DNA of 64,000 nt from Nepenthes gracilis (GCA_033239525.1 BSYO01000003.1:26839540-26903539), one strand, 5' to 3'. Shown: positions 12,250 to 24,245, counted from the stretch's first letter. The notes: generated by a model from the letters alone, not told the origin. Translations and numbers: made by a program.

Positions 12250-14900
12250 AATTACAAAATGGAACTCAATCCCATTTCAGATACAAGATCCTTGAACCTT
12301 AATGGTGGCATGCCTTTAGTCAAGGGATCAGCGATCATAAATTCAGTGCTGATATGCTCAATAGCAATTTCCTTTCCTTTAATGCGCTCCTTTATGGCTA
12401 AAAATTGAATGTCGATGTGTTTACTTTATCGCTACTTTGTTATTTTTAGCGAGAAAAACAAAGAACTAATTATCGCAAAATATCTTCAACGGCCTTGAGA
12501 TGGAATCAACCACTCTTAGCCTAGACATGAAATTCCTCATCCATACACCATGCTTTGTAGCCTCGAAAAAAGCAACGAACTCGGCCTCCATAGTGGAAGT
12601 TGCAATCAAAGTTTGCTTTGCACTCCTCCAGGATACAGCTCCACCGGCAAACAAAAATATGTAACCGGATGTTGATTTACGTGAATCAACACAACCAGCG
12701 AAGTCTGAATCGGAGTACCCCAAAACTTCCAGATTGTCGGTCCGTCTATATGTAAGCATGAAGTCTTTGGTACCTCGAAGATACCTCATGACTTTCTTGG
12801 CAGCTTTCCAGTGTTCGATTCCTGGATTACTCTGAAATCTTCCCAACATTCCAACCGCAAATGCTATGTCGCATACAGAGCATACATCAAACTTCCAACA
12901 ACGGAAGCATATGGAATGTTCTTGATTTGTTCCCGTTCCAAATCATTTTTCGGGCATTGGCTCAAATTGAGCTTATCACCCTTCACAATTGGTGCTACAC
13001 TCGGTGAACAATCTTTCATCCGAAATCTCTCTAAAACCTTATTGATATAGGTCTCTTGAGATAAACCCAAAACAAAACGCGGTCTATCTCGATGTATCTT
13101 TATGCCAATGACATAAGATGCATCGCCCATATCTTTCATTTCAAAATTTTTAGAGAGAAATTGTTTCACCTCATACAACAACCCTTTATCATTGGATGCA
13201 AGTAAAATATCATCCACATATAAGACAAGGAAACAAGTCTTACTCCCACTAACCTTTTGGTATATACATTGATCCAAAATATTCTCTTCAAAACCGAATG
13301 AAGAGATAATTTCATCAAATTTTAAATACCATTGACGGGATGCTTGTTTCAATCCATATATAGACTTTTTCAATTTGCATACCAATTGCTCACCATCACT
13401 AGAGGAGAATCCTTCTGGTTGTTTCATGTAAACCTCTTCCTCTAGATCACCATTCAAAAATGCTGTTTTCACATCCATTTGTTGCAATTCCATATCAAAA
13501 TGTGCAACCAATGCTAAAATTATGCGAAGAGAGTCCTTTTTAGATACAGGAGAAAATGTCTCCTTGTAATCAATTACTTCTTTTTGAGTATAACCTTTAG
13601 CAACGAGTCTTGCCTTATATCTTTCGATATTGCCTAATGAGTCTTTCTTTGTTTTAAAAACCCATTTACACCCTATGGCTTTCGCCCCTTTAGGCAATTC
13701 AACAAGATCCCAGACTCTATTGCTACTCATGGAACTCATCTCTTCCTCCATAGCATTATACCATAATTGTGATTTATTACAACTCATGGCTTGTGAAAAC
13801 GTTTCAGGATCATTTTCAGCTCCCACATTGTAGTCAGACTCTTCAAGATATACAACATAATCACTAGGGATTGCTGACTTTCTCATTCTAGAAGACCTTC
13901 TTAATGTTGTATCATCATCCTCAATAGGAGTATGTTGTACAACTATTTCAGATAAATCTTGAATTTCATGGTCTACTGGAATAGAATCAGTATTTTGTGG
14001 AATGACAATGATTGGTTGTTCAACACCTGATTGATCTTGAGGGGTGTTGTGCACATCAATCAACCTATCATATGAAGTGGAGGGTTGAGAATCCATATGA
14101 TCAATTCTTGATTGTTTTCTCCCACTCATTAAGTCATTCTCAAGAAATTTTGCATTTCTTGATTCCACAATCCTAGTGGTATGTGATGGACAGAAAAATC
14201 TGTATCCCTTAGACCATTCAGCATATCCAATGAAATATCCACTTATGGTCCTTGGGTCCAATTTCTTTTCATGTGGGTTATAGACTCTTACTTCGGATGG
14301 GCATCCCCATACGCGCACATGTTGCAAACTCGGTTTCCAACCTTTCCATAACTCAAAAGGAATTTTTGATTTTGTTGGAACCCGGTTTAATATGTACACA
14401 CTAAGAGCTTCACTCCACAAAGATTTTGGAAGTTCGGAGTTACTTAACATACTCCTCACCATGTCCAATAATGTTCGATTTCTTCTTTCTGCTACACCAT
14501 TTTGGTCCGGAGACCCAGGCATAGTATATTGGGCAACAATCCCATGTTCTTGAAGAAACTTTGCAAATGGACTAGGCATTTGTCCATTTTCACATCTACC
14601 ATAATATTCTCCACCTCTATCTCGATCTCACAATTTTGATATTTTTTTCAATTGTTTCTCTATACACTTTAAACAATTTAAAAGCATCTAATGCTTCATA
14701 TTTATTATGAAGCAAATAGAGATACATATATCGTGAGAAATCATCAATAAAAGTAATGAAATATTTGGGACCACACAACAAATGTCCGTATGTATGATCT
14801 CTAATATGTCCGAACTCCTCTTGGCATTTTTCTTAGTCTTATTGGTCTCTTAAAATCAAGTAAAATCTAAAGTACTAAGTACTCCATCTTTTACCAATCT
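12250..14900 (-). pseudogene. Copia pol: integrase, reverse transcriptase, RNase H
   Basis: Read on the minus strand from about 14.9 kb downwards. The integrase core is broken just before the long frame: FITFIDDFSRYMYLYLLHN at about 14.75 kb, then the RGGEYYGR motif with a stop, then an open frame of 571 codons from 14579 to 12864 (FAKFLQEHGI..., GVAERRNRTLLDM, WGCP). RT follows with NKWVFKTK-type and KARLVAKGYTQ motifs, AFLNGDLEEEVYM, IYGLKQA and an intact catalytic YVDD (VLYVDDILL). After a stop near 12.86 kb, RNase H continues (YSDSDFAG, STSGYIF, ATSTMEAEF) and ends near 12.25 kb with the usual ADPLTKG. At least two interruptions make it non-functional as it stands. Confidence 0.9.
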
Positions 14901-16879
14901 TTTAATTCTTTCAATGGAGATATGTCCCAATCTCCTACCATAACATAGAGGAACATTCATTCATAACACATCTTTTAATTCCATTATTAACATGCACGGT
15001 ATTGAAAATTGGTATTGTTTTGCAAATTTAAACAAAGAAAGACCATCGACATTTTCAAACAATATCGGACTTATAAGATAAACTCAATAATGAGTCTCGA
15101 AAATGTAAAGGAATATCCAAAAGGCACAAGTCTCGAATCAAATCAAATTTCTAGAGAATTTGGAATATAAAAGGTCTTTTCAAGAGACAAAACAAAACCA
15201 CTACTCAAAATTAAATTGCATGTTCCAATGGCCTCCATTTCCTGGAAGATGCATTGTTCATACCGGTTTCCTTAGGTTTTGCAAGCCTTCCACCATGTGT
15301 TATGTTATTAGATTCATAACATACAAAAGAGAATGGATTACCTTTCTTTTCAAGCCAATTTTGATACTTGAAAGGAAGGAAGACGTGTCCCTTCTTTTTG
15401 CCTGAGCACTTGGACTCCTTCTTGATATCGAAGGTATTTTACCTTTCCTTTGATTTGGCTGCGTCTTGAACCTTCCTTCCTTTTGCGTGAAAACGCTTTC
15501 ACTTTGCTCCATCATGAGCCTTCCTTCCTCTTGTACACATGGTCATGAGTTCGTTTATAGACCACTTATCTTTATGTGTGTTATAAGAGATTTTAAAAGG
15601 TCCATATTGGATTATAATGCACAATGAAAGGTTCACATTTCCAAGATTTTTAATTGGTACGCAACATCCCTCATTTGCATTATGTGCTCACGCACACCCT
15701 TATAAGCCTAATAGATGAAAACTTCATTATTAGGGTGCTCGCAAGTGCCTTATCTCGAAGTCACAAATTGTTCATCAATTGCCTTCAAAAATCTTGCACT
15801 TTGTTATCTTTGATCGACCGAACTACGAATACAAAATTTTAGTCTTTATGAACATTAAACGAGACGATTAGATCGCTCCCACAATAAAGTGTTACCTCAT
15901 CCGGAGTCTTTGGTTAATGTAAGAGGCGGTGGTTCGTCTTTTCCGATAGCATAATCAATATCAAGCCACCCTAAGTGAAGAAGAATTCTCTCCTTCCACA
16001 CTTTGTAGTTATCACCTTTAAGTTCGGGAATCTCACAACGATATCGAAAGATTTAGATTGAATAGATTAAATACATTCCAAAATTAAGGCTTTTTTAAAA
16101 TTATGTTTTACCAATGTAAAACATACATCATGAATCAATAGACAAAAAATTACCCGGGCTAAATTTTTAATTCACATTTCATGTCAATTTTATGATAAAA
16201 CTATCAAATTATATTCCATTCTTAATCCCTCGAAAAAATAAATATCACAATTTATGTCTTTATACCTCACGTGATAATAAATAAATAATTTTATTAATCA
16301 AGGGTGCTGTGGCTAATCCCCAATTAATTAAATTATTTTAATCACAAGACATTATTTATACATATATATATAATTATATTCTAGATATTATATTTTATAC
16401 TTTATATATAATAATATAATTATATATATATAAATATATACGTATATATAATATATATATACTCTGTATTAAAGTATTAATACAATTGAAATGCGGAAAT
16501 GGATGCATGGCGCTACAGTGAAAAGCTTTTCATTTCCCTGCGTCCCGGGTTCGAAACCCGTCGGCCGCAAAAATCCAAATTTTTTTTTTTAATTAAACTG
16601 GTGAAAACGATTTTATTAATCTATTTTGAACGAAACGACGTCGTTGAAAAAAAATACCGAATCTTAAACGACGCGCGTTCAAGTCGTAACGAACGAAATA
16701 ATTCAAAGAAGACCATACGAACACCATAAATGATGAAAAATATATGGAAATTTCGGAAATTTAATTTCCCATCGATTTACAAGTACTTTCGTTTGATCCG
16801 AATCTTAAAAAAGCGAAGAATAAACCGAAAATATACGTAACAATGAAGGCAGAGGTGGAACCTTTCTCTCGATACCAAA
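14901..16879 (-). pseudogene. Degenerate copia gag, leader and primer-binding site
   Basis: Between the 5' LTR and pol. The primer-binding site TGGTATCGAGAG (plus-strand bases 16867-16878) is the copia-type initiator-tRNA-Met match. The following 2 kb, where gag and protease should be, contains only short scattered frames with many indels, so no continuous gag product can be drawn. AT-microsatellite-like sequence lies at about 16.36-16.46 kb. Confidence 0.65.
16502..16590 (+). other. tRNA-like B-box motif (possible SINE or tRNA-derived scrap)
   Basis: GGTTCGAAACCCG at about 16548-16560 fits the RNA polymerase III B-box consensus GGTTCGANNCC. It is followed by GTCGGCCGC and then an A/T-rich tail. 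A full tRNA cloverleaf cannot be folded around it and no convincing A-box or acceptor stem is seen. It sits within the copia leader region. Confidence 0.3.
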
Positions 16880-17239
16880 TGATAAATCTGGATGTGGGTA
16901 AAACAACCACAAATGCGGAATTTCAAATCGGTTAGAAAATACCTCCGGCTCTAGTTTTGAAGAAAGTTTAGATGGTGTATTACTTGAGTTGGGTGCAAGA
17001 CAAAGCCGAAAGTCTCAATTTATAGGCGAAACCATCACCCGCCTCAACCGAGCGTTTGGAGTTCGAAATGGGAAGTTATCACCACTTAATGGACCACATT
17101 TGAAATTAACAGATAAAGTGGTTATGAATCGGAAGTAAAAAAGCCGCTTCCTCATTTCGTTCGTAGCTCGGATGGCTTGGTGAGAAAGGGCTCGGCTTGG
17201 GCTCGCTTAATTGGGCCTTAATTGGGCCAAAAGCTAACA
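16880..17239 (-). repeat. Copia 5' LTR (360 bp)
   Basis: Begins TGATAAATCTGG and ends AAAGCTAACA on the plus strand; followed on the coding strand by the primer-binding site. Shorter than its partner by 112 bp through several separate missing blocks. Confidence 0.9.
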
Positions 17240-17875
17240 GAAGGACTTATTTGCAAACGAATAGGGAAATACTAGCAGAAGAGTAGTGGATTAGTTGCAA
17301 AATAATAGTAGATGTACTCATAAGAGAAGAAAAAGTTTACTTGCTTGATTTGATATGATTAATAGTTACGGCAACAAGAAATAGCAATGGCAACAACAAT
17401 AGCTTTCTCTTCGGTGACAATAGGCGACAACAACAGCTACGGTGTGCATTATCTATTCTCTACCATAATGAAGAGGAAGAAAGTTTAAGGGAGGAAATAA
17501 CGAAAGAGGAAGGAAGAAAAACTGGTGAAACGGCCGAAGAAGTAATAAAAAAAGAACGGAAAGTGATGAAGGAAGTAAAAATAGCAGAAGAAAGAAAAAG
17601 AGAAGAGAAGAGAAGGGACAAGAGAATGATCGAGAGAGTGAGAGACAAAAAGAGAGAGAGAGAAGAAGGGTGGAGAAAGCTTGAGAAGAATGGGGTAGAT
17701 AGAAAGATTATTATTATTATTATTATTATTATTTATAAAATTATATTTATTTAATTTTAAAATTTTAGTAATAAAATTATATTTTTATCACTAAATTTTA
17801 TATATTGATTATTAATAGTGATAAAAATATATTTGTCACTTATTTTTTATTACTAAAAATTATTTTTTTGTAGTG
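17240..17875 (-). repeat. CACTA right segment and terminus
   Basis: From the copia LTR to ...TTTTTGTAGTG. The first part is low-complexity (CAACAA and GAA/AGAGA-rich), then an (ATT)n microsatellite at about 17706-17733. The last 110 bases hold repeated TTAGTAATAAAA, TCACTAAAT, AGTGATAAAA and TTTGTCACT motifs equivalent to those at the left end. Confidence 0.6.
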
Positions 17876-18646
17876 AAACCTACTCTCTTTTATTTAATTA
17901 TGGTCATATTTAGAAATCTGTTGTAGCATATATTAACTTTATGTGATTTTGTTGCTAAAAACTATAAAAAAAAATTCAATGCCAAATCACATTTACTTAT
18001 TATTCTTGATCTATTAAAAATAATTAATAATGACAATTGTGAAAATGATCTAATCTATAGCTATTCAAAAAAATAATTTGCTGTTAGCTTTCCAGCCACA
18101 CCATCATTTTGATATTTGGTTTCAGTTTTAAATTCGATATTGGAGGCCAACAACATGCCTCTAATAGCCAATTCAAACAAGGCCTAAGTGCAACAATTTC
18201 CTATTGACAGGAGAGAATGTTATCCACCTCTTAGTACTGTATCAACTGTTATTTAGCAATGAATACATGCTGGGGCATGGGAAGAACAAGTTACTTAGTA
18301 TAAGATTGATGCCTATGTTTCTCTAGATTTTACAATACTATAATCTGCTTTGCTTGACCGTCATTCTTGGTCAATCTAATAAGTCATGTTTATTATCGTG
18401 CGATACAAATTATAAGATGCAAAATGCTTGTTTAATACTTAAAAAAAATAAATGTAGCCGACTTTATTACCGTCCATCCAACTTGTATGTTGTCTTCGCC
18501 ATTTTGTAGTATAATTGCCCCATTGATATATTGAAAATTACCAACTGTAAGATTATATATGCTTAATATTGTCTCAGCTCCTTTATAGGTATTTTTACTA
18601 TATAAAATTTGACTTGTATGAACATTTACAGCCTAAAAATTATAAA

Positions 18647-18990
18647 ATATTTTGTCACATAGTATTATATTAGAAAATTAAACTTTCAATACATATTTTT
18701 TGAAGGCAAATTATAATAAAATTTGATATAAAATCTCTTATAAAAATATTTATAAATATGTATCAGAGAAAATTCATAAATTTTAAGTGTACAAATGAGT
18801 TGTGAAACTTACATAGTATCTCATCACTTGATATTATATTAGAAAATTATGTTTCAAATACAAGTTTATAGAAATGTAATTTGCAATTAAATATGGCATA
18901 GATTTCCCTATCAATGTGCCTATAAATAATTGAATCAGATAAAAAAATTGATATTTCATGTGTACAAGTGAGGCATAAAATAGAACTTTT
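18647..18990 (+). repeat. Diverged tandem duplication, about 175 bp per unit
   Basis: Two consecutive units share ordered landmarks: TGATATTATATTAGAAAATTA (first unit AGTATTATATTAGAAAATTA), a stretch ending in ATCAGA-AAAA, and a terminal GTGTACAA-TGAG followed by AAA-T-AAACTT or ATAGAACTT. The second unit runs into the dispersed repeat at 18951. No coding content. Confidence 0.6.
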
Positions 18991-19158
18991 GTGGTCTAAT
19001 CATTACTCTGTAGAAAGCTACGTGAGTGAGAGGGATCTAAGAACGTATATCAACTGAATAAAGAGATGGCTTACAACTTATGTGCATGGGCCTCCCTCTT
19101 CTCTTTCCATGGTTCTTACTACGACAAAACCCTAGAGGAGGCAATTACCAATTTTGTA
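18951..19158 (+). repeat. Dispersed repeat, copy 2
   Basis: Inverted relative to 34-229; see that entry for shared landmarks. The two copies lie about 18.7 kb apart on either side of the candidate CACTA element. Confidence 0.7.
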
Positions 19159-22064
19159 CTCCCGCATAAGACAATATTTTGAGAGAGATAAGTGCATATC
19201 TCAAAATCGAGCAAGAAAATTATTATAATGTAAACTATAATAAAAAACATTAATTATAAATTAAAGGTTAAGATATTTATAAAAGTGACATCGTTAAGTT
19301 CATAACCACTTGAACTTAATCATTATGCATATTCTTCTGTGAAAAATTTTATCCAAATAAAATCTATCCTAGTCATTCTTCTTATATGAACTATTCCCTT
19401 TGAACAACCTCCATCCCTCAAACTAAAAGTTTGCATCTCAATTTTCATTGGTAGAGCCTCCATTGTTGTCCTTTTAAGAGTAAAATGAAGCCTTATATGA
19501 GAAAAAGAAAGTATATTTAATTATACAATATAAGCCTAAATGTTATAAGCAATAATAAATAATATTATGTTTTCAATACACAGCCTTTTATATATGACGA
19601 TTACTTGTAATATCTTATCCATAGAAAGAAAATATATTTTGTAATTTACATCAAGGGCCTACTAGGATTATAATATAGATAATAAGAATGAACATAATAC
19701 TACCCTAAGAACGAAAATCATGGTTCTTTAACAAAGGATGATCAAATACGGGCTATTTATAAAAATCTAAATAGTCATATAGCTCCCCATATTCTGTGTG
19801 CAAACGATAAAAGATTGTTCCATATAAGGTTTTTACCAATTGGTTAGGTTCATATGGCAAAATAAGCCTAATAATCTTAGGTTTTTTATGAGTTTGTGGT
19901 TGGGGTAAGTGGTTGACAAAAATAATAGCTGATGCACAGTAAACAGTTTCTCACACTAGGGGTTTTGAGAATATTTTTGTGTAATAATTATATATTATGA
20001 AGATAGTATTTTAATAATGTTCAAATTATGATTTTTATTCGATAATAAAATAATCACACATATTGAAAATAATATCTTTAGAGAGAAAAAAAAAAACAAC
20101 AACTAATATCTTTAAAAAAATCAACAATAATTGACCTACTACTATACTTACTAAGTTATATAATGTCATTCAATTATGATTTCTGAGTTTTAACATAATA
20201 TTTTGAAATTTTGGGATAAATTCAATTTTTTTTACATGATATCAAACAATCGTTTTATAAATAATAAAATTTGTAACAACTTATTTGAATTGTCTTTACA
20301 GCAGTTTTTTAAGAATTTTAAGTTATTTTTTAATATCTAATTTCTCTTTTCTAGTCAATCTCCTGCCACCAACTCCACAATCAATCAACATTAAAGACAT
20401 AATCAAAGCATATACCATAGCCTTTAATGTCATTTTTATTACCTGCATCAATTATAAATGACCAATGTAATTTTAACATATGGTATAAGATAAACATTAC
20501 ATAAATACTTGCAAGAACATTACAAATATTATTATCATAATCTTATGTTTGTATATGTACATATGTATGCATGTACATGAATGGCAATTTTATCATAATT
20601 ATAAGACTATTATCTTGTAATATAGTGCCCTTTATTCATAACCATGAAGTTACTTCATTGAGATTATGCGGCCACAGATGTAAGATTTAACTAAAATCAA
20701 ATTATGACAAAGTTCCTTATTCTATCCTTGTCACAAACTTAAAATATTAAAAAAAAATACATTCAATAGAAAACTAAGAAAAATTTTTTTAAAAAAAATG
20801 GAATTATTTTTGATAGATCACAAACACCCCCCTCATAAAAAGGAAAAAAAAAAGATTATTTATCTATTATTATTGCTTTAGTTGATTTTCATATAGGTTA
20901 TATATATATATAATTACGATAAAATATTTGAAATTGAGTTTTTTTAATCATAACAAGAGCAGAAACATTCAGCAATATATAAGATTCTTGATGATTTTGA
21001 AAATGGATTCCATTAATTAACATAATTTGTTTTTCTAGCTGTAGAATCCTCTTTGATATTTTTGCAATAAAGGAAAGAAAATGCAAATTCAATTCGCTTC
21101 GTAATTAAGATATGAGGGCTTATATACTAGTTTAATTAGGGTGGCGTTCAGAAAAGGGGCAGGTCCAAAATTTTTCTAGTAGAATGCATAATTTAATATT
21201 TTTTCTTTTTAGCATAATAATTTAAGATTATTATATTGTTATAATTTATTAAAAAAAAATGGCTAAAATTAATTAATTTTATAGAGATAAATAGCTCATA
21301 ATTATCAATTATTAATAAATAAATTTTATAGGATTAGTTAAAAATATTCAATAAAATTAATAAAAAGTTTTATTTTAATTATTATTATATCTATTCTTAT
21401 TTTATATACATATATATAGAGAGAAAGGGGGGGGGGGGAGCAGCAACCTGCATCTGCCCCTGCTTAGAAAGTAGTTTTTAGGCATGTTTAAGATATTTTT
21501 GATAATATAATATTTTTTTTATTTATTTATAAATAACGAAAATAAATTAATAAATGAGTATTACATTTGAGAATTTTTAAAAAGTGACTAAAAAATATCT
21601 CTAACATATTTTTCTTTCATTTAATGGGTAGGAGTAAAGGACTTCTATCCTTTATTGGGTACGATCGTTGCCCATGATCAGACCACAAAATGGCCCCTTT
21701 AGAGAAGTTATTCCACTACAACAAACACAATAAGAAGTCTTAACAAAAACTCTGCCTCAAATCAAAGTGATTATATGGCTATTACACAGCAAATACCAGC
21801 CAGTTCAAAAATGTAAATAACATGGGATGATGCTTGTAATAGGATAAGTCTCATGCATTCTTTCAAAATGAATAATAATATTTTGAACGAGACTAGACCC
21901 AATCTCAAAATTTAACAATAATATCGTCTATACAGGTATCCAAATGTTAAAGCATAGTCATTATTAGGGTTCTATTATGACGAGGAATTGTCCTACGTTA
22001 GTTGAATAAAGAGATGACCTTATTGAAAAAAGGACTTTTTGTCTTAACGTGTACAATCAAATTT

Positions 22065-22995
22065 CGACCCCGATAAAAGTAATAGAAGTAATAAAAATTA
22101 AATATCCAATATACGTAAAGAATATTTAATTCTAGATGTTAATGATACTAACAAGCATGAAAAATATAAATGAGTATAAATAACAATAAAAAGACACGAT
22201 TTTTAGTGACGAAGGAAAAACTCGATACCCACGATAATCGAGAAAAATCCTCCAGGCTTCAACGGCCAGAGAAGCAATGCACTATGAAAATCAAGTTACA
22301 GACCGGGTGGTAACGACGCGCTAACCTAGCCGACTTACTCTCGTCTCGTGATCCCTACAAAGGAACTCCTTGAATTTACCCGTGGCAACGAAACCGGACA
22401 CCTTTCGGTCTTCCTATCAATCTTCCCTTTTTTGTCACTTGAATTGCCGAACACGATCGAGTCTCCTTCTTCAACGCACCGACGTCTCCAACGAAGGTAG
22501 AAAGATGTAAATGTTTGAATGGCAAAGAGAAAATGTAGAAAAAACTAGTTAGAAAATGAAGCTCAATGTTGTAGCTTTAAGTTTTCTCAAAAGAAGTAAG
22601 ATCAATGGAGTTTTAACAACAATTCTTCTCAAGTGGGGCATGAAATTGATTTGTCAAGAGTCCTACGGTTCCAAAATTATAAGTCAAATATTTATAGATG
22701 GCTCAAATATCGCATTTAAAAAGTTGTCTATTGCCGCGGCGCTAGAGTGCGCGGTGGGCGCACGGAAGGTTTCGAGAGAAACCCTACGTGCGCTTGAACG
22801 CGGGGGCGGCGCACAGCAAGTGGAACCTTTCTAGATTTTGCAGTCAAGCGGGTAGCGAGCGCACGGAGGGCGCAGGGCTTCGGGTTTTTGGGCTCGAACG
22901 GCTGGAGAGCACACGGCAGGCGCAATATCCATGGAAATTGGAACGGACAACAACGGATGAATGTTGATGCAACACTTCGACAATGCCTAACCCGA
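22065..22995 (-). repeat. Large inverted repeat, left arm
   Basis: On the minus strand this arm matches 23295-24245 read on the plus strand almost throughout. Shared landmarks include TTTCGACCCCG, AAATATCC-ATA-ACGTAA, TTCAACGGCCAG, GAAGCAATGCACTATGAAAATCAA, GGGTGGTAACGACG, GCTAACCTAGCCGACTTACTC, AAGGAACTCCTTG, GAGTCTCCTTCTTCA and the inner CTTTAAAGTTTTCTCAA-type block. The inner third is GC- and CpG-rich. The short frame at 22556-22834 belongs to the repeat and is not thought to be a gene. Confidence 0.85.
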
Positions 22996-23294
22996 TATTG
23001 ATGTAATATATATATTGCCACGGAATGAGCCAATCATAAAAATAGCCCTAACACTTATTATTATAAGTAAGAAGATTTACTTCTCCTTTTAAGATATCTT
23101 TTTAAAGATGAAATCATATACAATAAAAATAGAATGTATATGTATCTCACCCCCATCTCCCAAAATGAAAAATGCCCCAAATAGGGGCAGACTTGGCCTC
23201 AAAATTCAATATTTAGCTTTGAAACACTCGTTATTTTGCATGCATAGTATTAGAGGCATTTATCTAATTGGCATATTTCGTGACTTTATGTATC
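22996..23294. other. Spacer between the inverted-repeat arms
   Basis: About 300 bp of AT-rich unique-looking sequence that would form the loop of the 2.2-kb hairpin. No coding similarity. Confidence 0.6.
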
Positions 23295-24245
23295 ATTGTA
23301 TTGATGTCGGGTTGTGGGTTGTCGGGTTAAAGTCCGTTCGGTCCCCCCTCCACGCGCTTGAGCCCGTCCAAAGTCCGCGCGCTCGCCTGGAGCCTGCTAG
23401 CTGCTCGAGCGCATAAACCAGAATGGGGGCCGCTCGCTTCATGCTCGATACCCGCTCGAGCCGATAAACCAGTATGCCGCCCGCTCTCTGCTCGCCCTCC
23501 AGCCGCTCGTCGCGTGCTCGAGCGGCGGCCCAACGGGCAGAATTTTTGAACGCGTTTTTGGCTCCACTATAAATTCATACCTTCTTTTCTTCAAACCCTA
23601 AGCACGCCACAGCCTTTGTTTACATCTGGTGAAGCCATTAAACTTGAGAAGAAAGCCCTACATGTTCCATTGATTTAGCTTCTCTTGAGAAAACCAAAAG
23701 ACACATCTTTGATCTTCATGTTCTAAAGAGTTTTCTCACCAATTTTCTTTTTCTTTTTCCATTCAAACTTTCATTCTTCTACCTATGTTTGGAGACGTTG
23801 GTTCGTGAAGAAGGAGACTCGTTCGTAATTGGAAATTCAAGTGGTTCGAGGGAAGATTGACGTGAAGACCGGAAGGTGTCTGGTTCCGTTGCCGCGGGCA
23901 AATCCAAGGAGTTCCTTGGTAGGGATCACGTGTCGGGAGTAAGTCGGCTAGGTTAGCACGTCGTTACCACCCGGGGTGTAAGTTGATTTTCATAGTGCAT
24001 TGCTTCCCTGGCCGTTGAAGCCCGGAGTGTTTTTCTCGATACCATGGGTATCGAGTTTTCACTTCGTCATCAAAAATTGAGTCTTTATTATTATTGCTCA
24101 TTGTTGTTAATGTTGTGCATGCTTATTAGATCCGTTTACATCTAGAGTTAAATATCTCTTACGTGTATCGGATATTTAATTTATTATTTATTATTGCTAC
24201 AGCTATATATTTAACGGGGTCGAAACTCGCTAGCACCAAAACGTG
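23295..24245 (+). repeat. Large inverted repeat, right arm with promoter-like layout
   Basis: Read on the plus strand it looks like an LTR or promoter module: a CpG-rich GCTCGAGCG-containing stretch (23330-23545), a TATA-like ACTATAAATTC at about 23567, then a C/T-rich leader-like stretch and 600 bp to GGGGTCGAAACTCG. It could be one of two LTRs in head-to-head orientation, or a long terminal inverted repeat of a Mutator-like or foldback element. No target duplication found at the outer ends. Confidence 0.8.

Larger units (their letters stand above)
11481..17239 (-). mobile_element. Ty1/copia LTR retrotransposon with both LTRs
   Basis: Two LTRs in direct orientation (11481-11952 and 16880-17239) begin TGATAAATC and end GCTAACA on the plus strand. 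On the coding (minus) strand the primer-binding site TGGTATCGAGAG follows the 5' LTR after two bases, and a purine tract, AAGTGGGAGAA, precedes the 3' LTR. Pol (integrase, reverse transcriptase, RNase H) lies between. The flanking bases are GGAAG on the left and GAAGG on the right, sharing GAAG, so the target duplication is imperfect. The element splits the candidate CACTA transposon. Confidence 0.9.
7312..17875. mobile_element. Candidate Pack-CACTA (En/Spm-type) transposon carrying gene fragments
   Basis: The left end begins CACTATAAC and the right end is ...TTTGTAGTG, that is CACTACAAA on the other strand, matching the CACTA superfamily terminus. Both ends are followed inwards by clusters of GTGACAAAT/ATTTGTCAC and AGTGAT motifs typical of the subterminal repeats bound by CACTA transposases; at 7335-7354 these form a perfect 20-bp palindrome. 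No transposase is visible, so the element would be non-autonomous. It contains intron-bearing fragments of an AGO4-like and a MOR1-like gene, both on the minus strand, and is interrupted by a copia element at 11481-17239, leaving about 4.8 kb of its own sequence. The usual 3-bp target duplication is not evident (AGG left, AAA right), so the two ends might belong to different elements. Confidence 0.6.
17876..22064. other. AT-rich intergenic DNA with local repeats
   Basis: No gene recognised. It holds a diverged tandem duplication near 18.65-18.99 kb, copy 2 of a dispersed repeat at 18951-19158, poly(A) runs, and a poly(G) tract of 13 next to (TA)n and (GA)n at about 21410-21440. Confidence 0.65.

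Noticed and set aside
7309..17878. Matching 3-bp target duplication for the CACTA element
   Set aside because: AGG and AAA do not match, so this was not used as evidence and confidence was lowered.
22556..22834. 92-codon frame and opposing 101-codon frame
   Set aside because: Part of the inverted-repeat arm; not conserved as a frame in the other arm.
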